Source of the DNA: Erwinia persicina
Lineage (GTDB): Bacteria; Pseudomonadota; Gammaproteobacteria; Enterobacterales; Enterobacteriaceae
Length of the DNA: 64,000 nt
Direction of reading: 5' to 3'
NCBI RefSeq assembly: GCF_014838825.1
Contig: NZ_JACYMO010000011.1
Span: forward strand, 62,001 to 126,000
Numbering within the stretch: position 1 is the stretch's first letter; each line of letters opens with the position of its first letter. A model generated the notes under the pieces. That model searched no databases. It worked only from the letters and a program-made list of their open reading frames with translations, and was not told the origin of the DNA. Made by a program: the position numbers and the translations under genes. Below, one piece after another: positions 29,560 through 37,748 of this stretch.

Positions 29560-30744
29560 ATGACTTCTGTTTTCCATTTTATTCTGGCGCTGGCCATTAT
29601 CTTCGGCCTGGCGTTACTGTTCAGTAATGACCGTAAAAAAATTCGCCCGCGCGTACTGCTGCAGCTGGTAGTGATTGAAGGCGCGCTGGCCTGGTTCTTC
29701 CTGCACGCCTCTGCCGGACTGACCATTGTTACCGCATTTTCCGGCTTCTTTGAAGTGCTGCTTAAGTACGCGGCGAAGGGCACCGACTTTGTCTTTGGTG
29801 GCATGGCGGCACAGGGAATGGCCTTTATCTTCCTTGGCGTGCTCTGCCCGATCGTGTTTATCTCCGCACTCATCGGTATCCTGCAGCATGTGAAAATCCT
29901 GCCGGTACTGATCAGGATCGTGGGTACCGTGCTGTCTAAAATCAATGGCATGGGCAAGCTGGAGTCATTTAACGCCGTCAGCACTCTGATCCTCGGGCAG
30001 TCAGAGAACTTTATTGCCTATAAAGGTATCCTGGCAGACATTTCCCCACGCCGCCTCTATTCCATGGCCGCGGCGGCGATGTCCACCGTGTCGCTGTCGA
30101 TTGTCGGTGCCTACATGTCTATGATCGAGCCGCGCTACGTCGTGGCAGCGTTGATCCTCAACATGTTCAGCACCTTTATCATCCTGTCGATCATCAACCC
30201 GACACCGGTGGGTGATGAGCCGGAAATCCGCCTGGAAAAGCTGCATGAAGACCAGAGCTTCTTTGAAATGCTCGGTGAATACATCCTGGCAGGCTTCAAA
30301 GTAGCGATGATTATCCTGGCGATGCTGATTGGCTTTATCGCCTTGATTACCGCAGTCAATGCGGTGTTTCTGGCCGTATTTGGCATCAGTTTCCAGCAGA
30401 TCCTGGGCTATGTCTTCTGGCCGTTTGCCTGGCTGATTGGGATCCCGACCGCGGACGCGCTGTCTGCCGCCAGTATTATGGCGACCAAGCTGGTCACCAA
30501 CGAGTTTGTTGCAATGATTGAGTTGAAGAAAATCGCCGCGGAACTGACGCCGCGCGGGCTGGGTATTCTGTCGGTCTTCCTGGTCTCCTTCGCCAACTTT
30601 GCCTCCATCGGCATCGTTGCCGGGGCAATAAAAGGGCTGAATGAGCAGCAGGGGAACGTGGTCTCAAGTTATGGCCTGAAGCTGATTTACGGCTCCACGC
30701 TGGTCAGCCTGCTGTCCGCAGCCTTCGCCGGGCTGGTGCTGTAA
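29560..30744 (+). CDS. Concentrative nucleoside transporter (NupC/NupX family)
   Basis: Inner-membrane nucleoside:proton symporter of the CNT family (394 aa; E. coli NupC 400). Signature segments [50 protein letters not shown] and [15 protein letters not shown] are clear, and about ten membrane segments are visible. The ATG at 29560 gives [13 protein letters not shown] like NupC; an in-frame ATG at 29545 adds five residues. The gene stands between rph and yicC, where E. coli has none; placement next to pyrimidine genes is suggestive but unproven. Confidence 0.9.
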   Translation: MTSVFHFILALAIIFGLALLFSNDRKKIRPRVLLQLVVIEGALAWFFLHASAGLTIVTAFSGFFEVLLKYAAKGTDFVFGGMAAQGMAFIFLGVLCPIVFISALIGILQHVKILPVLIRIVGTVLSKINGMGKLESFNAVSTLILGQSENFIAYKGILADISPRRLYSMAAAAMSTVSLSIVGAYMSMIEPRYVVAALILNMFSTFIILSIINPTPVGDEPEIRLEKLHEDQSFFEMLGEYILAGFKVAMIILAMLIGFIALITAVNAVFLAVFGISFQQILGYVFWPFAWLIGIPTADALSAASIMATKLVTNEFVAMIELKKIAAELTPRGLGILSVFLVSFANFASIGIVAGAIKGLNEQQGNVVSSYGLKLIYGSTLVSLLSAAFAGLVL

Positions 30745-30752
30745 TCTCGGAA

Positions 30753-30772
30753 CCCGGCGCAGCCGCGCCGGG
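30753..30772. terminator. Hairpin after the nucleoside transporter gene
   Basis: An 8-bp perfect stem (CCCGGCGC / GCGCCGGG) with an AGCC loop, between convergent genes. The following bases TCTCATG are only slightly U-rich. Confidence 0.55.
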
Positions 30773-30791
30773 TCTCATGAATGAAAAAACC

Positions 30792-31220
30792 TCAGAATGC
30801 CACACATACCGGGGCATCCACCCGCATCACCGAATCCTGGGAAAAACGCTGCTTATAGCGCGCGCGCAATGCTTCGATTCCCTGTTCGCTCGCCTTATCA
30901 GCCGGGTGGATCAGCAGCAGCGCCTTACTGTTTTCGCGCGCCAGCTTTCCGTCATTCCCCTGCCACTGCCCTTTCGCCGCGAACACGGTCAGGCCCTCTT
31001 TAAAGCGCGGGGTAACCTCATTATCGATGAATGCCTGCCATTCCCCTTCGGTGATCGCGGTTCCCTGGGGACGATTAAGACCGAAATAGAGCGTGGTCTG
31101 GCTCATGGCATCACCTACCGCGCAGACCGGCTGGACAGAGGAAGAGGATGGTCGATCTGTCACGGTACAGCCTGACAGCGCCAGCAGTACTAAAGAAAAA
31201 GTGAGGGCACGCGAGATCAT
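30792..31220 (-). CDS. DUF3574 lipoprotein
   Basis: A 142-aa predicted lipoprotein. The N-terminus MISRALTFSLVLLALSGC ends in a lipobox (L15-S16-G17-C18), so it should be lipidated and anchored in the envelope. The mature part contains TTLYFGLNRPQG and a TPRFKEGLTVFAAKGQW stretch, typical of the DUF3574 family, whose function is unknown. ATG 31220 is chosen because CAGGAGAAAAC precedes it; the longer frame upstream has no such site. Divergent from yicC. Confidence 0.75.
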   Translation of the reverse strand: MISRALTFSLVLLALSGCTVTDRPSSSSVQPVCAVGDAMSQTTLYFGLNRPQGTAITEGEWQAFIDNEVTPRFKEGLTVFAAKGQWQGNDGKLARENSKALLLIHPADKASEQGIEALRARYKQRFSQDSVMRVDAPVCVAF

Positions 31221-31374
31221 GTTTTCTCCTGGAGATAGTGTTGTTCTGACGTTCAGCATCTTAAGCTGCTGACCACAAAACGTCAGCCAAAACACCGCCT
31301 TTTGACCGAATTCCTGTTAAGCCGCCGTCAGCACCGCTATAATCGCAGCTACTTTTCTTAAAACGGTACGCAAA

Positions 31375-32238
31375 ATGATCCGCAGTATGACCGCCTACGC
31401 CCGGCGCGAGACCAAAGGCGAATGGGGCAGCGCAGCCTGGGAGCTGCGTTCCGTCAACCAACGCTATCTCGAAACCTACATCCGCCTGCCAGAGCAATTC
31501 CGTGGCCTGGAGCCGGTGATCCGTGAACGCATCCGTAATCGCCTGACGCGCGGAAAAATCGAAGTCAATCTGCGGTTCGACGCAGATCCAAGCGCTCAGA
31601 GTTCGCTGGTGCTGAATGAGAAGCTGGCCATCCAGCTGGTGCAGGCGGCCAACTGGGTGAAAATGCAGAGCGATGAAGGTGAGATCAATCCCGTCGATAT
31701 TCTGCGCTGGCCAGGCGTGATGTCGGCTGAAGAGCAGGATCTGGATACCATTTCTGCCCAGTTGCTGACCGCGCTGGATGCTGCCATCGACGAGTTTATT
31801 ATCGCCCGTGAAAGCGAAGGTGCCGCACTGAAGACGCTGATCGAACAGCGTCTGGAAGGAGTCAGCGCCGAAGTAATTAAAGTGCGCACGCATATGCCAG
31901 ACGTACTGAAATGGCAGCGCGAACGTCTGCTTACGCGTCTGGAAGAGGCGCAGGTGCAGCTGGAAAATAACCGCCTGGAGCAGGAACTGGTAATGCTGGC
32001 ACAGCGTGTCGACGTGGCAGAAGAACTCGACCGCCTGGAAGCGCATGTCAAAGAAACCTATAACATCCTGAAGAAGAAGGAAGCGGTCGGCCGCCGTCTC
32101 GACTTTATGATGCAGGAGTTCAACCGCGAGTCGAACACCCTGGGGTCTAAATCCATTAATGCTGAAATCACCGCCTCAGCCATAGAGCTGAAAGTGCTGA
32201 TTGAGCAGATGAGAGAACAGATTCAGAACATCGAGTAA
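31375..32238 (+). CDS. yicC: YicC family endoribonuclease-like protein
   Basis: A 287-aa cytoplasmic protein, one of the most conserved of unknown-to-recently-assigned role (YicC/YloC family, reported as an endoribonuclease in other bacteria). It shows the N-terminal MIRSMTAYARRE and the C-terminal DUF1732 block EAVGRRLDFMMQEFNRESNT-LGSKS. A perfect -10 hexamer TATAAT is at 31338-31343, 32 bases before the start. Followed by a strong terminator. Confidence 0.93.
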   Translation: MIRSMTAYARRETKGEWGSAAWELRSVNQRYLETYIRLPEQFRGLEPVIRERIRNRLTRGKIEVNLRFDADPSAQSSLVLNEKLAIQLVQAANWVKMQSDEGEINPVDILRWPGVMSAEEQDLDTISAQLLTALDAAIDEFIIARESEGAALKTLIEQRLEGVSAEVIKVRTHMPDVLKWQRERLLTRLEEAQVQLENNRLEQELVMLAQRVDVAEELDRLEAHVKETYNILKKKEAVGRRLDFMMQEFNRESNTLGSKSINAEITASAIELKVLIEQMREQIQNIE

Positions 32239-32260
32239 TACTCTTCTCATGGCACTAAAA

Positions 32261-32284
32261 AGCCCTGTTTACAGGGCTTTTTTT
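32261..32284. terminator. Intrinsic terminator of yicC, shared with the LysR gene
   Basis: The stem AGCCCTG / CAGGGCT with a short loop is preceded by an A run and followed by seven T, so it works in both directions. The stop codon of the convergent LysR gene (32269-32271) lies in the loop/stem, meaning the last LysR codons are part of this terminator. Confidence 0.88.
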
Positions 32285-33192
32285 ACGCTATTTTTCTCTG
32301 CCAGAGCCTCAACGCCGTTAATGACCGGCTGCCGTCGTTCATGCTTCCGCGTTGCCACGTAGACATCAATATTCAGTGACGACTGTGCATCGTCGGCCAG
32401 CGCGCGATAACATAATCCCTGCTGATTAAACGTACACATCGACTGCGGCATCAGCGTCATTCCTTTACCCCGTGCAATACTGGCAAGCAGCACAAGAGAG
32501 TCGTCCGGCTCTTTTATGCGCCTGAGCGTAAATGGAAGATGCTGAAAATAAGCCTCACATTTATCGTAATAGACGGGGTTAGCATGGCGGGGGAACCAGA
32601 ACAGCGGCAGATCAGCAATGTCAGCCAGCGCAACCTTCTCTTTTAAACTGGCAGGGTGAGAGGACGGCATTGCCAGCAGGAGTGGTTCGCGGTAGATCCA
32701 GTGAAAACTAAAATCCTGATCGCTGTGCAAACTCTTTTCACCGATGATGACCATATCCATCTGCCCCTTAGAGAGGGACTGCAGAAGCTGACTGGATGTC
32801 TGATTCTGTATCTCGATCTCTTCGGCGCACATCAGTTTTTTTATTTTGTCATTAACCTGAGGAATATTATCGAAACTGAGCGTGCGGGTAAGACCAATTC
32901 GCAGATGGGACGGCTCTTTATTCATTTCACGAACGAATTTGGTGAACTCATTAATCAGGTGCGTTGCTTTATCCACCAGCATGGCGCCAGCTTCTGTCAG
33001 GCGAACTTCATGGGTATTGCGGGTAAACAGCTCACGCCCCAGTGCATCTTCCAGGGATTTAATCTGCCGGGTTAACGGTGGCTGAGTCATTCGCAGCCGT
33101 TCAGCGGCACGTCTGAAGTTAAGCTCCTGAGCAACCACAAGAAAGCATTGCAACTGCTTTATGCTGGGTAACTTACTATTAATGCTGTCCAC
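32269..33192 (-). CDS. LysR-type regulator, divergent from the AfsA operon
   Basis: LysR-family transcription factor (307 aa). The N-terminal winged helix-turn-helix (about residues 12-70) includes FRRAAERLRMTQPPLTRQIK, and the C-terminal effector-binding domain starts near residue 95. It is transcribed away from the eight-gene operon at 33405-39320, the standard layout for a LysR activator of its neighbours, and the 212 bases between them contain a fitting inverted repeat. The last residues VKKAL are encoded by the yicC terminator hairpin, which suggests that the gene was joined to this site. Inducer unknown, possibly a precursor or product of the operon. Confidence 0.85.
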   Translation of the reverse strand: MDSINSKLPSIKQLQCFLVVAQELNFRRAAERLRMTQPPLTRQIKSLEDALGRELFTRNTHEVRLTEAGAMLVDKATHLINEFTKFVREMNKEPSHLRIGLTRTLSFDNIPQVNDKIKKLMCAEEIEIQNQTSSQLLQSLSKGQMDMVIIGEKSLHSDQDFSFHWIYREPLLLAMPSSHPASLKEKVALADIADLPLFWFPRHANPVYYDKCEAYFQHLPFTLRRIKEPDDSLVLLASIARGKGMTLMPQSMCTFNQQGLCYRALADDAQSSLNIDVYVATRKHERRQPVINGVEALAEKNSVKKAL

Positions 33193-33271
33193 AAATTCTC
33201 CGCAGCTGTTGGGGCATTATTCAGTTTTTGGCATCGATTTGATGGTTAACATATTATCTCACCTGAAAGTC

Positions 33272-33298
33272 TTTGTAAATTAATCAATATGTTACAAA
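33272..33298. promoter_or_regulatory. Candidate operator between LysR gene and AfsA operon
   Basis: TTTGTAA (33272-33278) and TTACAAA (33292-33298) form a perfect 7-bp inverted repeat with a 13-base spacer, and a third TTACAAA occurs at 33328-33334, 36 bases further on the same face. LysR regulators typically use one dyad for anchoring and a second, downstream half site for activation. The region is AT-rich, so chance similarity is possible. No confident -35/-10 pair was found. Confidence 0.5.
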
Positions 33299-33404
33299 CC
33301 AAAACCTCTTGTGATACCTAAACCGTATTACAAAATTAACAATTCTCATAAAAAATCCAGATGATATTTTTATTCCTGAAATTCGCCCACTAAGGATAAC
33401 TATC

Positions 33405-34016
33405 ATGTCTGCTAAATATGTTTTAATTTCCCGCTTCCCACTCAAAAACAACGTAAACCCTTCTGCAATTACCGGACTAAAATCCACTTCAGAGAAAAAA
33501 TATTTTTTCTCTGAGGAAAATGATATCCATGAACTTCTTGAACTTCGTTCATTTAACGATATAAAAGAGATTCCGTGGGTAGAGGGTGAGCTTGAGGCCG
33601 CCTTCCATAATATGGCATCGCTTCTTTCAGGTGATATTCGCCGCGAGTTGGTGAAATATGTAGAAGCCCCTATCGAAACTGATAAGTCGCTACCTGACAC
33701 TAAATATATTCAACTTCGTCACGTTGAAGTTCCTGCTGATAATTATTCGCAATATCGCCACTGGCGTGATGAGACCATTTTCAATGTTGTTCGCGACAAC
33801 AGAGATAAAATATCCAGCTTTGAAGCTTTTCACTCTCTCATTAGTGGTCTGCCAGGCGTTATGTTTATCTCATCATTTAATGGTGACAAAGATGAGTATA
33901 AAGAGGCATTCACAAACACTCGTTATCAGAACATTATCCAACAAGCCGGTGATAATTATATTACCGGAGGCAATGAAGGTCTTTATACTCGTATCTACAG
34001 CGCCTTTTCTTGTTGA
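33405..34016 (+). CDS. Unrecognised 203-aa protein, first gene of the AfsA operon
   Basis: Not recognised. No signal peptide or membrane segment. The two halves look alike in layout: about residues 1-88 start with KYVLISRFPLK and residues about 98-203 with KYIQLRHVEVP, each followed by helical stretches and a closing strand (VKYVEAP; GVMFISSF, TRIYSAF). This resembles a tandem ferredoxin-like (dimeric alpha/beta barrel, ABM/NIPSNAP-like) fold, which is a guess. Such folds often occur in small monooxygenases or cyclases of secondary metabolism. AT-rich; AAGGA ribosome site before ATG; gap of 12 bases to the next gene. Confidence 0.7.
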   Translation: MSAKYVLISRFPLKNNVNPSAITGLKSTSEKKYFFSEENDIHELLELRSFNDIKEIPWVEGELEAAFHNMASLLSGDIRRELVKYVEAPIETDKSLPDTKYIQLRHVEVPADNYSQYRHWRDETIFNVVRDNRDKISSFEAFHSLISGLPGVMFISSFNGDKDEYKEAFTNTRYQNIIQQAGDNYITGGNEGLYTRIYSAFSC

Positions 34017-34028
34017 AAGTGAGATTAT

Positions 34029-34805
34029 ATGAAAATTAAGAAAATTTTTGTTGTCGGTGATAAATTTAGTGAATTTACAAATGGTAAAAATGTTTTAACC
34101 ATTTCACAATTGGAACTGCTTACACAAATACCGGCTAAAATAATCGATACTGAACATGAAATCATTGTTGGCCAGGGTGTCAGAGATGACTTTGCAAGAA
34201 AAGTCATCAAAAACCAGAAGCGTAATGAGATACATGATAACAAATTAAACATCATCTCATTAGAAAAACTGGCAGAGGCAAAGAAGAACTGTTACGCACA
34301 TAAAAAAATAAAACACAATGTGCTGATTGGTGCTGCTGAAAAAGTAGAACATAACGATAAGTTATACGCGCTTCCCTTATTGATTGATGAGCGCTGCGAA
34401 CTGATGGCCGACCATCAAACCGGGCAACATATTCAGGGCATGCTTTTAGTGGAAGCATGCAGGCAAACCTTTATTGCCGTAACAGAAGAGTTCTTCTTTA
34501 GCGGCAATAAAAACCGCTATTACGTGATAAACGGCATGGCTATTAATTTCAGCAATTTCCTTTTTCCGCTGCCCGCAGTAATGCATTACGAAATTCTGGA
34601 GCAGGATATTAATGATCGCCGCGCACGTTTTAAAGCGCAAATTCGTGTTACTCAACACGAGACGGCATGCGCGACGATGGATGTATCATTTACAGTTTAT
34701 CCTTCCGAGGTGATCAGCAGCAAAGAGAGTGAACTGGCAATGACAGCGACACAAAATGCCTTCATTGCTGCACAGCAGACCCCGGTAGAGGCTATCCATG
34801 CCTGA
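34029..34805 (+). CDS. AfsA-type hotdog domain protein
   Basis: A 258-aa protein. Residues about 90-226 read as an AfsA hotdog domain: HKKIKHNVLIG at the start, then ADHQTGQHIQGMLLVEACRQ (127-146), the segment corresponding to the family's D-H-x(n)-G-M-L-L-x-E-A-x-R-Q motif, then NFSNFLFPLPA. AfsA of Streptomyces transfers a beta-ketoacyl group from a carrier to dihydroxyacetone phosphate, the committing step of butyrolactone, butenolide and furan signals. Classical AfsA has two hotdog repeats; here only one is clear and the first 85 residues (KIFVVGDKFSEF...) are unrecognised. Very AT-rich. Central gene of the operon; exact substrate unknown. Confidence 0.7.
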   Translation: MKIKKIFVVGDKFSEFTNGKNVLTISQLELLTQIPAKIIDTEHEIIVGQGVRDDFARKVIKNQKRNEIHDNKLNIISLEKLAEAKKNCYAHKKIKHNVLIGAAEKVEHNDKLYALPLLIDERCELMADHQTGQHIQGMLLVEACRQTFIAVTEEFFFSGNKNRYYVINGMAINFSNFLFPLPAVMHYEILEQDINDRRARFKAQIRVTQHETACATMDVSFTVYPSEVISSKESELAMTATQNAFIAAQQTPVEAIHA

Positions 34806-35628
34806 AAACAGCCGGAAGTATGAACTGGCTGCCACCACGCAGGGGCCGCTTTACCCCCCTGCGGAGGTGATGGATAGTCAGGGTAACTTTGTTGTAGAGG
34901 GTATGATACCCGGTCAACACGGTGTTCGATGGGGTCGCGCCCTCGTTTCACCACAGAGTCCACTACCCGCTTTTGGCCAGGTCGCACCCTACACGATAGT
35001 GCGCTTTCTGGAAAAAGTATCGCCTCAAGAACTTGAAGAGATTGTGTTATTCACACTGCCTTTACCGATCCCTTTAAATAACTACAATATGTTATTCGCA
35101 CCTGAGCAGCGACCAAAGGCCAACTCAGAGCAGCGTGATAGTCTTCCTCTGCATCAGGGACATATCTCTGATTACCGCGACAGCGATGGCAGGCGGAAAA
35201 TCTCTCCAGTCACATTACGTCACTGGCTGGCTGCCAGAGGAGAACTGGTTGTCAGTGTCGCTGGCGACAGGAAAAGTGCCCGGTTCGAGTTTGTGTTCCA
35301 TCATCTGGTGCCGAACAGTCTGTATACCATAATGAGTCTGCGCGAGCGCGACCTGGACCCGGAAAATACCAGCAGACCCGGTCCACTAGGCATACCGAAT
35401 GTATTTATTACTGATGAATCAGGCCACGCCAGTTTCTGGGCAGAATTGCCTAATCCATTTCCAAAACGTCACCACCACAGCAATCGTATTATTAATGTCG
35501 TGGTGCTTTATATGAGTACTCAACAAAGTTATGGCGGCGCTATCGGTTTTTATGGACTGGGCGGTGATATACACGCTCAATTAAAACTTAAATTTCGCTC
35601 ATTTGATGAATTTACGACGACCCCCTGA
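34798..35628 (+). CDS. Unrecognised 276-aa protein of the AfsA operon
   Basis: Not recognised. No signal peptide, so probably cytoplasmic. The second half (about residues 150-270) is strand-rich: VVSVAGDRKSARFEFVFHHL, LGIPNVFITDESGHASFWAE, NRIINVVVLYMSTQQSYGG, giving the impression of a beta-sandwich. Residues 1-60 contain QGPLYPPAEVMDSQGNFVVE and HGVRWGRALV. The start overlaps the AfsA-like gene by eight bases, so it is translated with it and probably acts with it. It could be a dedicated cyclase or binding partner, but this is a guess from position. Confidence 0.65.
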   Translation: MPENSRKYELAATTQGPLYPPAEVMDSQGNFVVEGMIPGQHGVRWGRALVSPQSPLPAFGQVAPYTIVRFLEKVSPQELEEIVLFTLPLPIPLNNYNMLFAPEQRPKANSEQRDSLPLHQGHISDYRDSDGRRKISPVTLRHWLAARGELVVSVAGDRKSARFEFVFHHLVPNSLYTIMSLRERDLDPENTSRPGPLGIPNVFITDESGHASFWAELPNPFPKRHHHSNRIINVVVLYMSTQQSYGGAIGFYGLGGDIHAQLKLKFRSFDEFTTTP

Positions 35629-35638
35629 GGAAAAAACA

Positions 35639-35869
35639 ATGCCTTTTATTCACATTTCAACCTGGAAAATGAGTAATGAAGCACAGGTACAAAATATGAT
35701 GGAAGCCGTCACACTCGCCGTCCACCAAACCAGTGGGGCACCACTGGATAAAATATCGGTAGTTATTAATGAAGTTTTACCTTCACGTTGGAGTGATGCC
35801 GGCATTTGCGGCAATGATCCTCAATTCCCAATAAAAAGCAGAAGAAAAAATTACAAGGAGTCAGTGTGA
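35639..35869 (+). CDS. 4-oxalocrotonate tautomerase-family protein
   Basis: Small tautomerase (76 aa) with the catalytic amino-terminal proline directly after Met (MPFIHISTWK) and the typical APLDKISVVINEV strand. It has GAGGAAAAAACA before ATG 35639; the longer frame upstream belongs to the end of the previous gene. Members catalyse keto-enol tautomerisation and related steps, such as decarboxylation or hydration of unsaturated keto acids. Here it could act on a beta-keto ester or butenolide intermediate. Overlaps the phosphatase gene by GTGA. Confidence 0.8.
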   Translation: MPFIHISTWKMSNEAQVQNMMEAVTLAVHQTSGAPLDKISVVINEVLPSRWSDAGICGNDPQFPIKSRRKNYKESV

Positions 35870-36516
35870 ATGAAGTCGCTGCTTTCTTTGATGTTGATGA
35901 AACCATCATAAACTTTAAAAGCATGTTTAGTTTTTATGAATACTGGTGTAAAGAAAAAGGACTTTTAACTCAATATAATGAATATATCACCAAATTTAAG
36001 CAAGACATGCAAAATGGAAAGCGACGAGAGCTGCTAAATAAGGATTATTACCAGCAATTTACTCATATCCCTCTCGATGCGCTGAATAAGTCTGGCCAGG
36101 AATGGTTCCAGCAATGCCTTAATAAAGACATATTTATTAACGAAACAGTTTCAGAGCTACGCTTTCATCAGAAAAATGGAATAACACCCGTTTTTGTTTC
36201 CGGCTCGATGTTGCCTCTTCTGCAGCCTATTGCAGATTACTTAGGCGTTAAAAACATTATTTGCGCCCCCTTAATAATCAATGAAAAGGGTACGCTAACA
36301 GGGAAGATTGGCACGCCACAAACAATTGGAAGCGGAAAAAAAGAGGCCATACTTTCCTTCTGTGATGATAACGATATTCGGGCTGAAGATTGCTATGCCT
36401 ATGGTGATGATATCTCCGACATACCGATGCTGGAAGCAACAGGACATCCAGTTTGCGTAGGGAAGAACATCAGGCTAATGGATTATGCGGCACTGAAAGG
36501 CTGGCGCAACATTTAA
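35866..36516 (+). CDS. HAD-IB family phosphatase of the AfsA operon
   Basis: HAD-superfamily hydrolase (216 aa), SerB/HAD-IB type. Motif I is FFDVDETI (nucleophile Asp9, acid/base Asp11), motif II VSGSM, a lysine in SGKKEAI, and motif IV YGDDISDIPML. In Streptomyces furan and butyrolactone routes a HAD phosphatase (for example MmfP) removes the phosphate that the AfsA product inherits from dihydroxyacetone phosphate. A phosphatase two genes after an AfsA-type gene therefore fits the same chemistry. The start is GTG, overlapping the tautomerase stop. AT-rich like the genes before it. Confidence 0.8.
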   Translation: MNEVAAFFDVDETIINFKSMFSFYEYWCKEKGLLTQYNEYITKFKQDMQNGKRRELLNKDYYQQFTHIPLDALNKSGQEWFQQCLNKDIFINETVSELRFHQKNGITPVFVSGSMLPLLQPIADYLGVKNIICAPLIINEKGTLTGKIGTPQTIGSGKKEAILSFCDDNDIRAEDCYAYGDDISDIPMLEATGHPVCVGKNIRLMDYAALKGWRNI

Positions 36517-36536
36517 AACTTAACAAGGAAATTATC

Positions 36537-37748
36537 ATGGTCTCTGATATAAAAGAGTCAACGATGTCCATCCGCACATGGGTGGCATTATTTATTCTGG
36601 CTTTATCCACTTTTACCATTGTAACGACAGAGCTGGCTCCGGTAGGTTTACTCACGCCTATCGCCAACGGGCTTCATGCCTCTGAATCGGAGATTGGTAT
36701 GACCGTATCACTCTATGCCTGGATTGGCGCATTGAGTGCACTCTTTGCCTCGGTATTTTTGGGTAATTTCCCCAAAAAGATCCTCCTCCTGTCACTCACT
36801 GTTGTCCTGTTCATTTCGAACGTGTGGTCTGCAACAGTGAGCTCTTATGAGGTATTGCTGGCGGCACGTGTCGTCGGCGCACTGGCCCACGGCGCATTTT
36901 GGGCAATGATTGGAGCCACGGCGGTGGCTATGGTTCCAACTAAGTACCTCGGAGTAGCCACTTCCATTGTGTTTGGCGGTGTTTCGGCCGCCAGCGTGTT
37001 TGGCGTGCCTCTCTCAAACTATATTGGTCTGAACTTCGGTTGGCGTCAGGCCTTCTGGCTGATGTCAATTCTGAGCGTGGTTGCCTTTGTTGGCATGATG
37101 TGGGTTGTCCCGAATATCAGCGTCAAAAGTACGATTGGTCTGGGCGCACTGAAAAATGTTTTACGCTCCTCCACATTGTGGAAAATCTACTCCGCGACGT
37201 TGCTGGCTATTACCGCGCACTTTGCTGCCTTCACCTTTATTGAACCCTGGCTGCAAACCCAGCCAGCACTATCCGCAGCTTTCATACCGGTCGTGTTATT
37301 CATTTACGGCATCGCTGGTCTGGCCGGAAACTTCCTCACCGGTATGCTGATCGATAAATACCTTAAAATGACCGTCTCTCTCTCCGTTCTGCTGATTGGT
37401 ATCGTACTGGTCGCGCTGGGTCTTGAGGCTCAGTCATTGTCCCGACCTTTGGTACTGGCCGCGGTCATGCTATGGGGAATTGCCGTTTCAGGCATCTTTG
37501 TTGGTTTCCAGACATGGGTACTCCGTGTGGCTGGAGAAGAAGCGTTTCCTGCCTCAGCAATTTATGTCTCTTTCTTTAACGCCGCAATCGGTATCGGGGC
37601 CTCTGTTGGTGCCTGGATGGTTTCTGCCCTGTCACTTCCGGCACTTTTTGTGACCGCAGGCGTGGCTATCGCTCTTTCCTTCCTCCTCGTTGTGTTCATT
37701 CCGTCCGACAAGCCTGTTACGAAAAAAATGATGGAGAATATTGCATGA
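36537..37748 (+). CDS. MFS efflux transporter (DHA1, AraJ/SotB-like)
   Basis: Twelve-segment major facilitator protein (403 aa) of the DHA1 drug/sugar efflux group. The early TTELAPVGLLTPIANGL segment and GVPLSNYIGLNFGWRQAFW are characteristic. ATG 36537 has AAGGAA before it; the longer frame upstream overlaps the phosphatase. Inside the operon it probably exports the product or gives self-resistance. From here to the right end of the operon base composition returns to that of the chromosome. ATGA overlap with the next gene. Confidence 0.87.
   Translation: MVSDIKESTMSIRTWVALFILALSTFTIVTTELAPVGLLTPIANGLHASESEIGMTVSLYAWIGALSALFASVFLGNFPKKILLLSLTVVLFISNVWSATVSSYEVLLAARVVGALAHGAFWAMIGATAVAMVPTKYLGVATSIVFGGVSAASVFGVPLSNYIGLNFGWRQAFWLMSILSVVAFVGMMWVVPNISVKSTIGLGALKNVLRSSTLWKIYSATLLAITAHFAAFTFIEPWLQTQPALSAAFIPVVLFIYGIAGLAGNFLTGMLIDKYLKMTVSLSVLLIGIVLVALGLEAQSLSRPLVLAAVMLWGIAVSGIFVGFQTWVLRVAGEEAFPASAIYVSFFNAAIGIGASVGAWMVSALSLPALFVTAGVAIALSFLLVVFIPSDKPVTKKMMENIA

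Noticed and set aside
33193-33404. Exact sigma-70 promoter for the AfsA operon
   Set aside because: Many AT-rich hexamers occur, but none gives a good -35/-10 pair with 16-18 base spacing.
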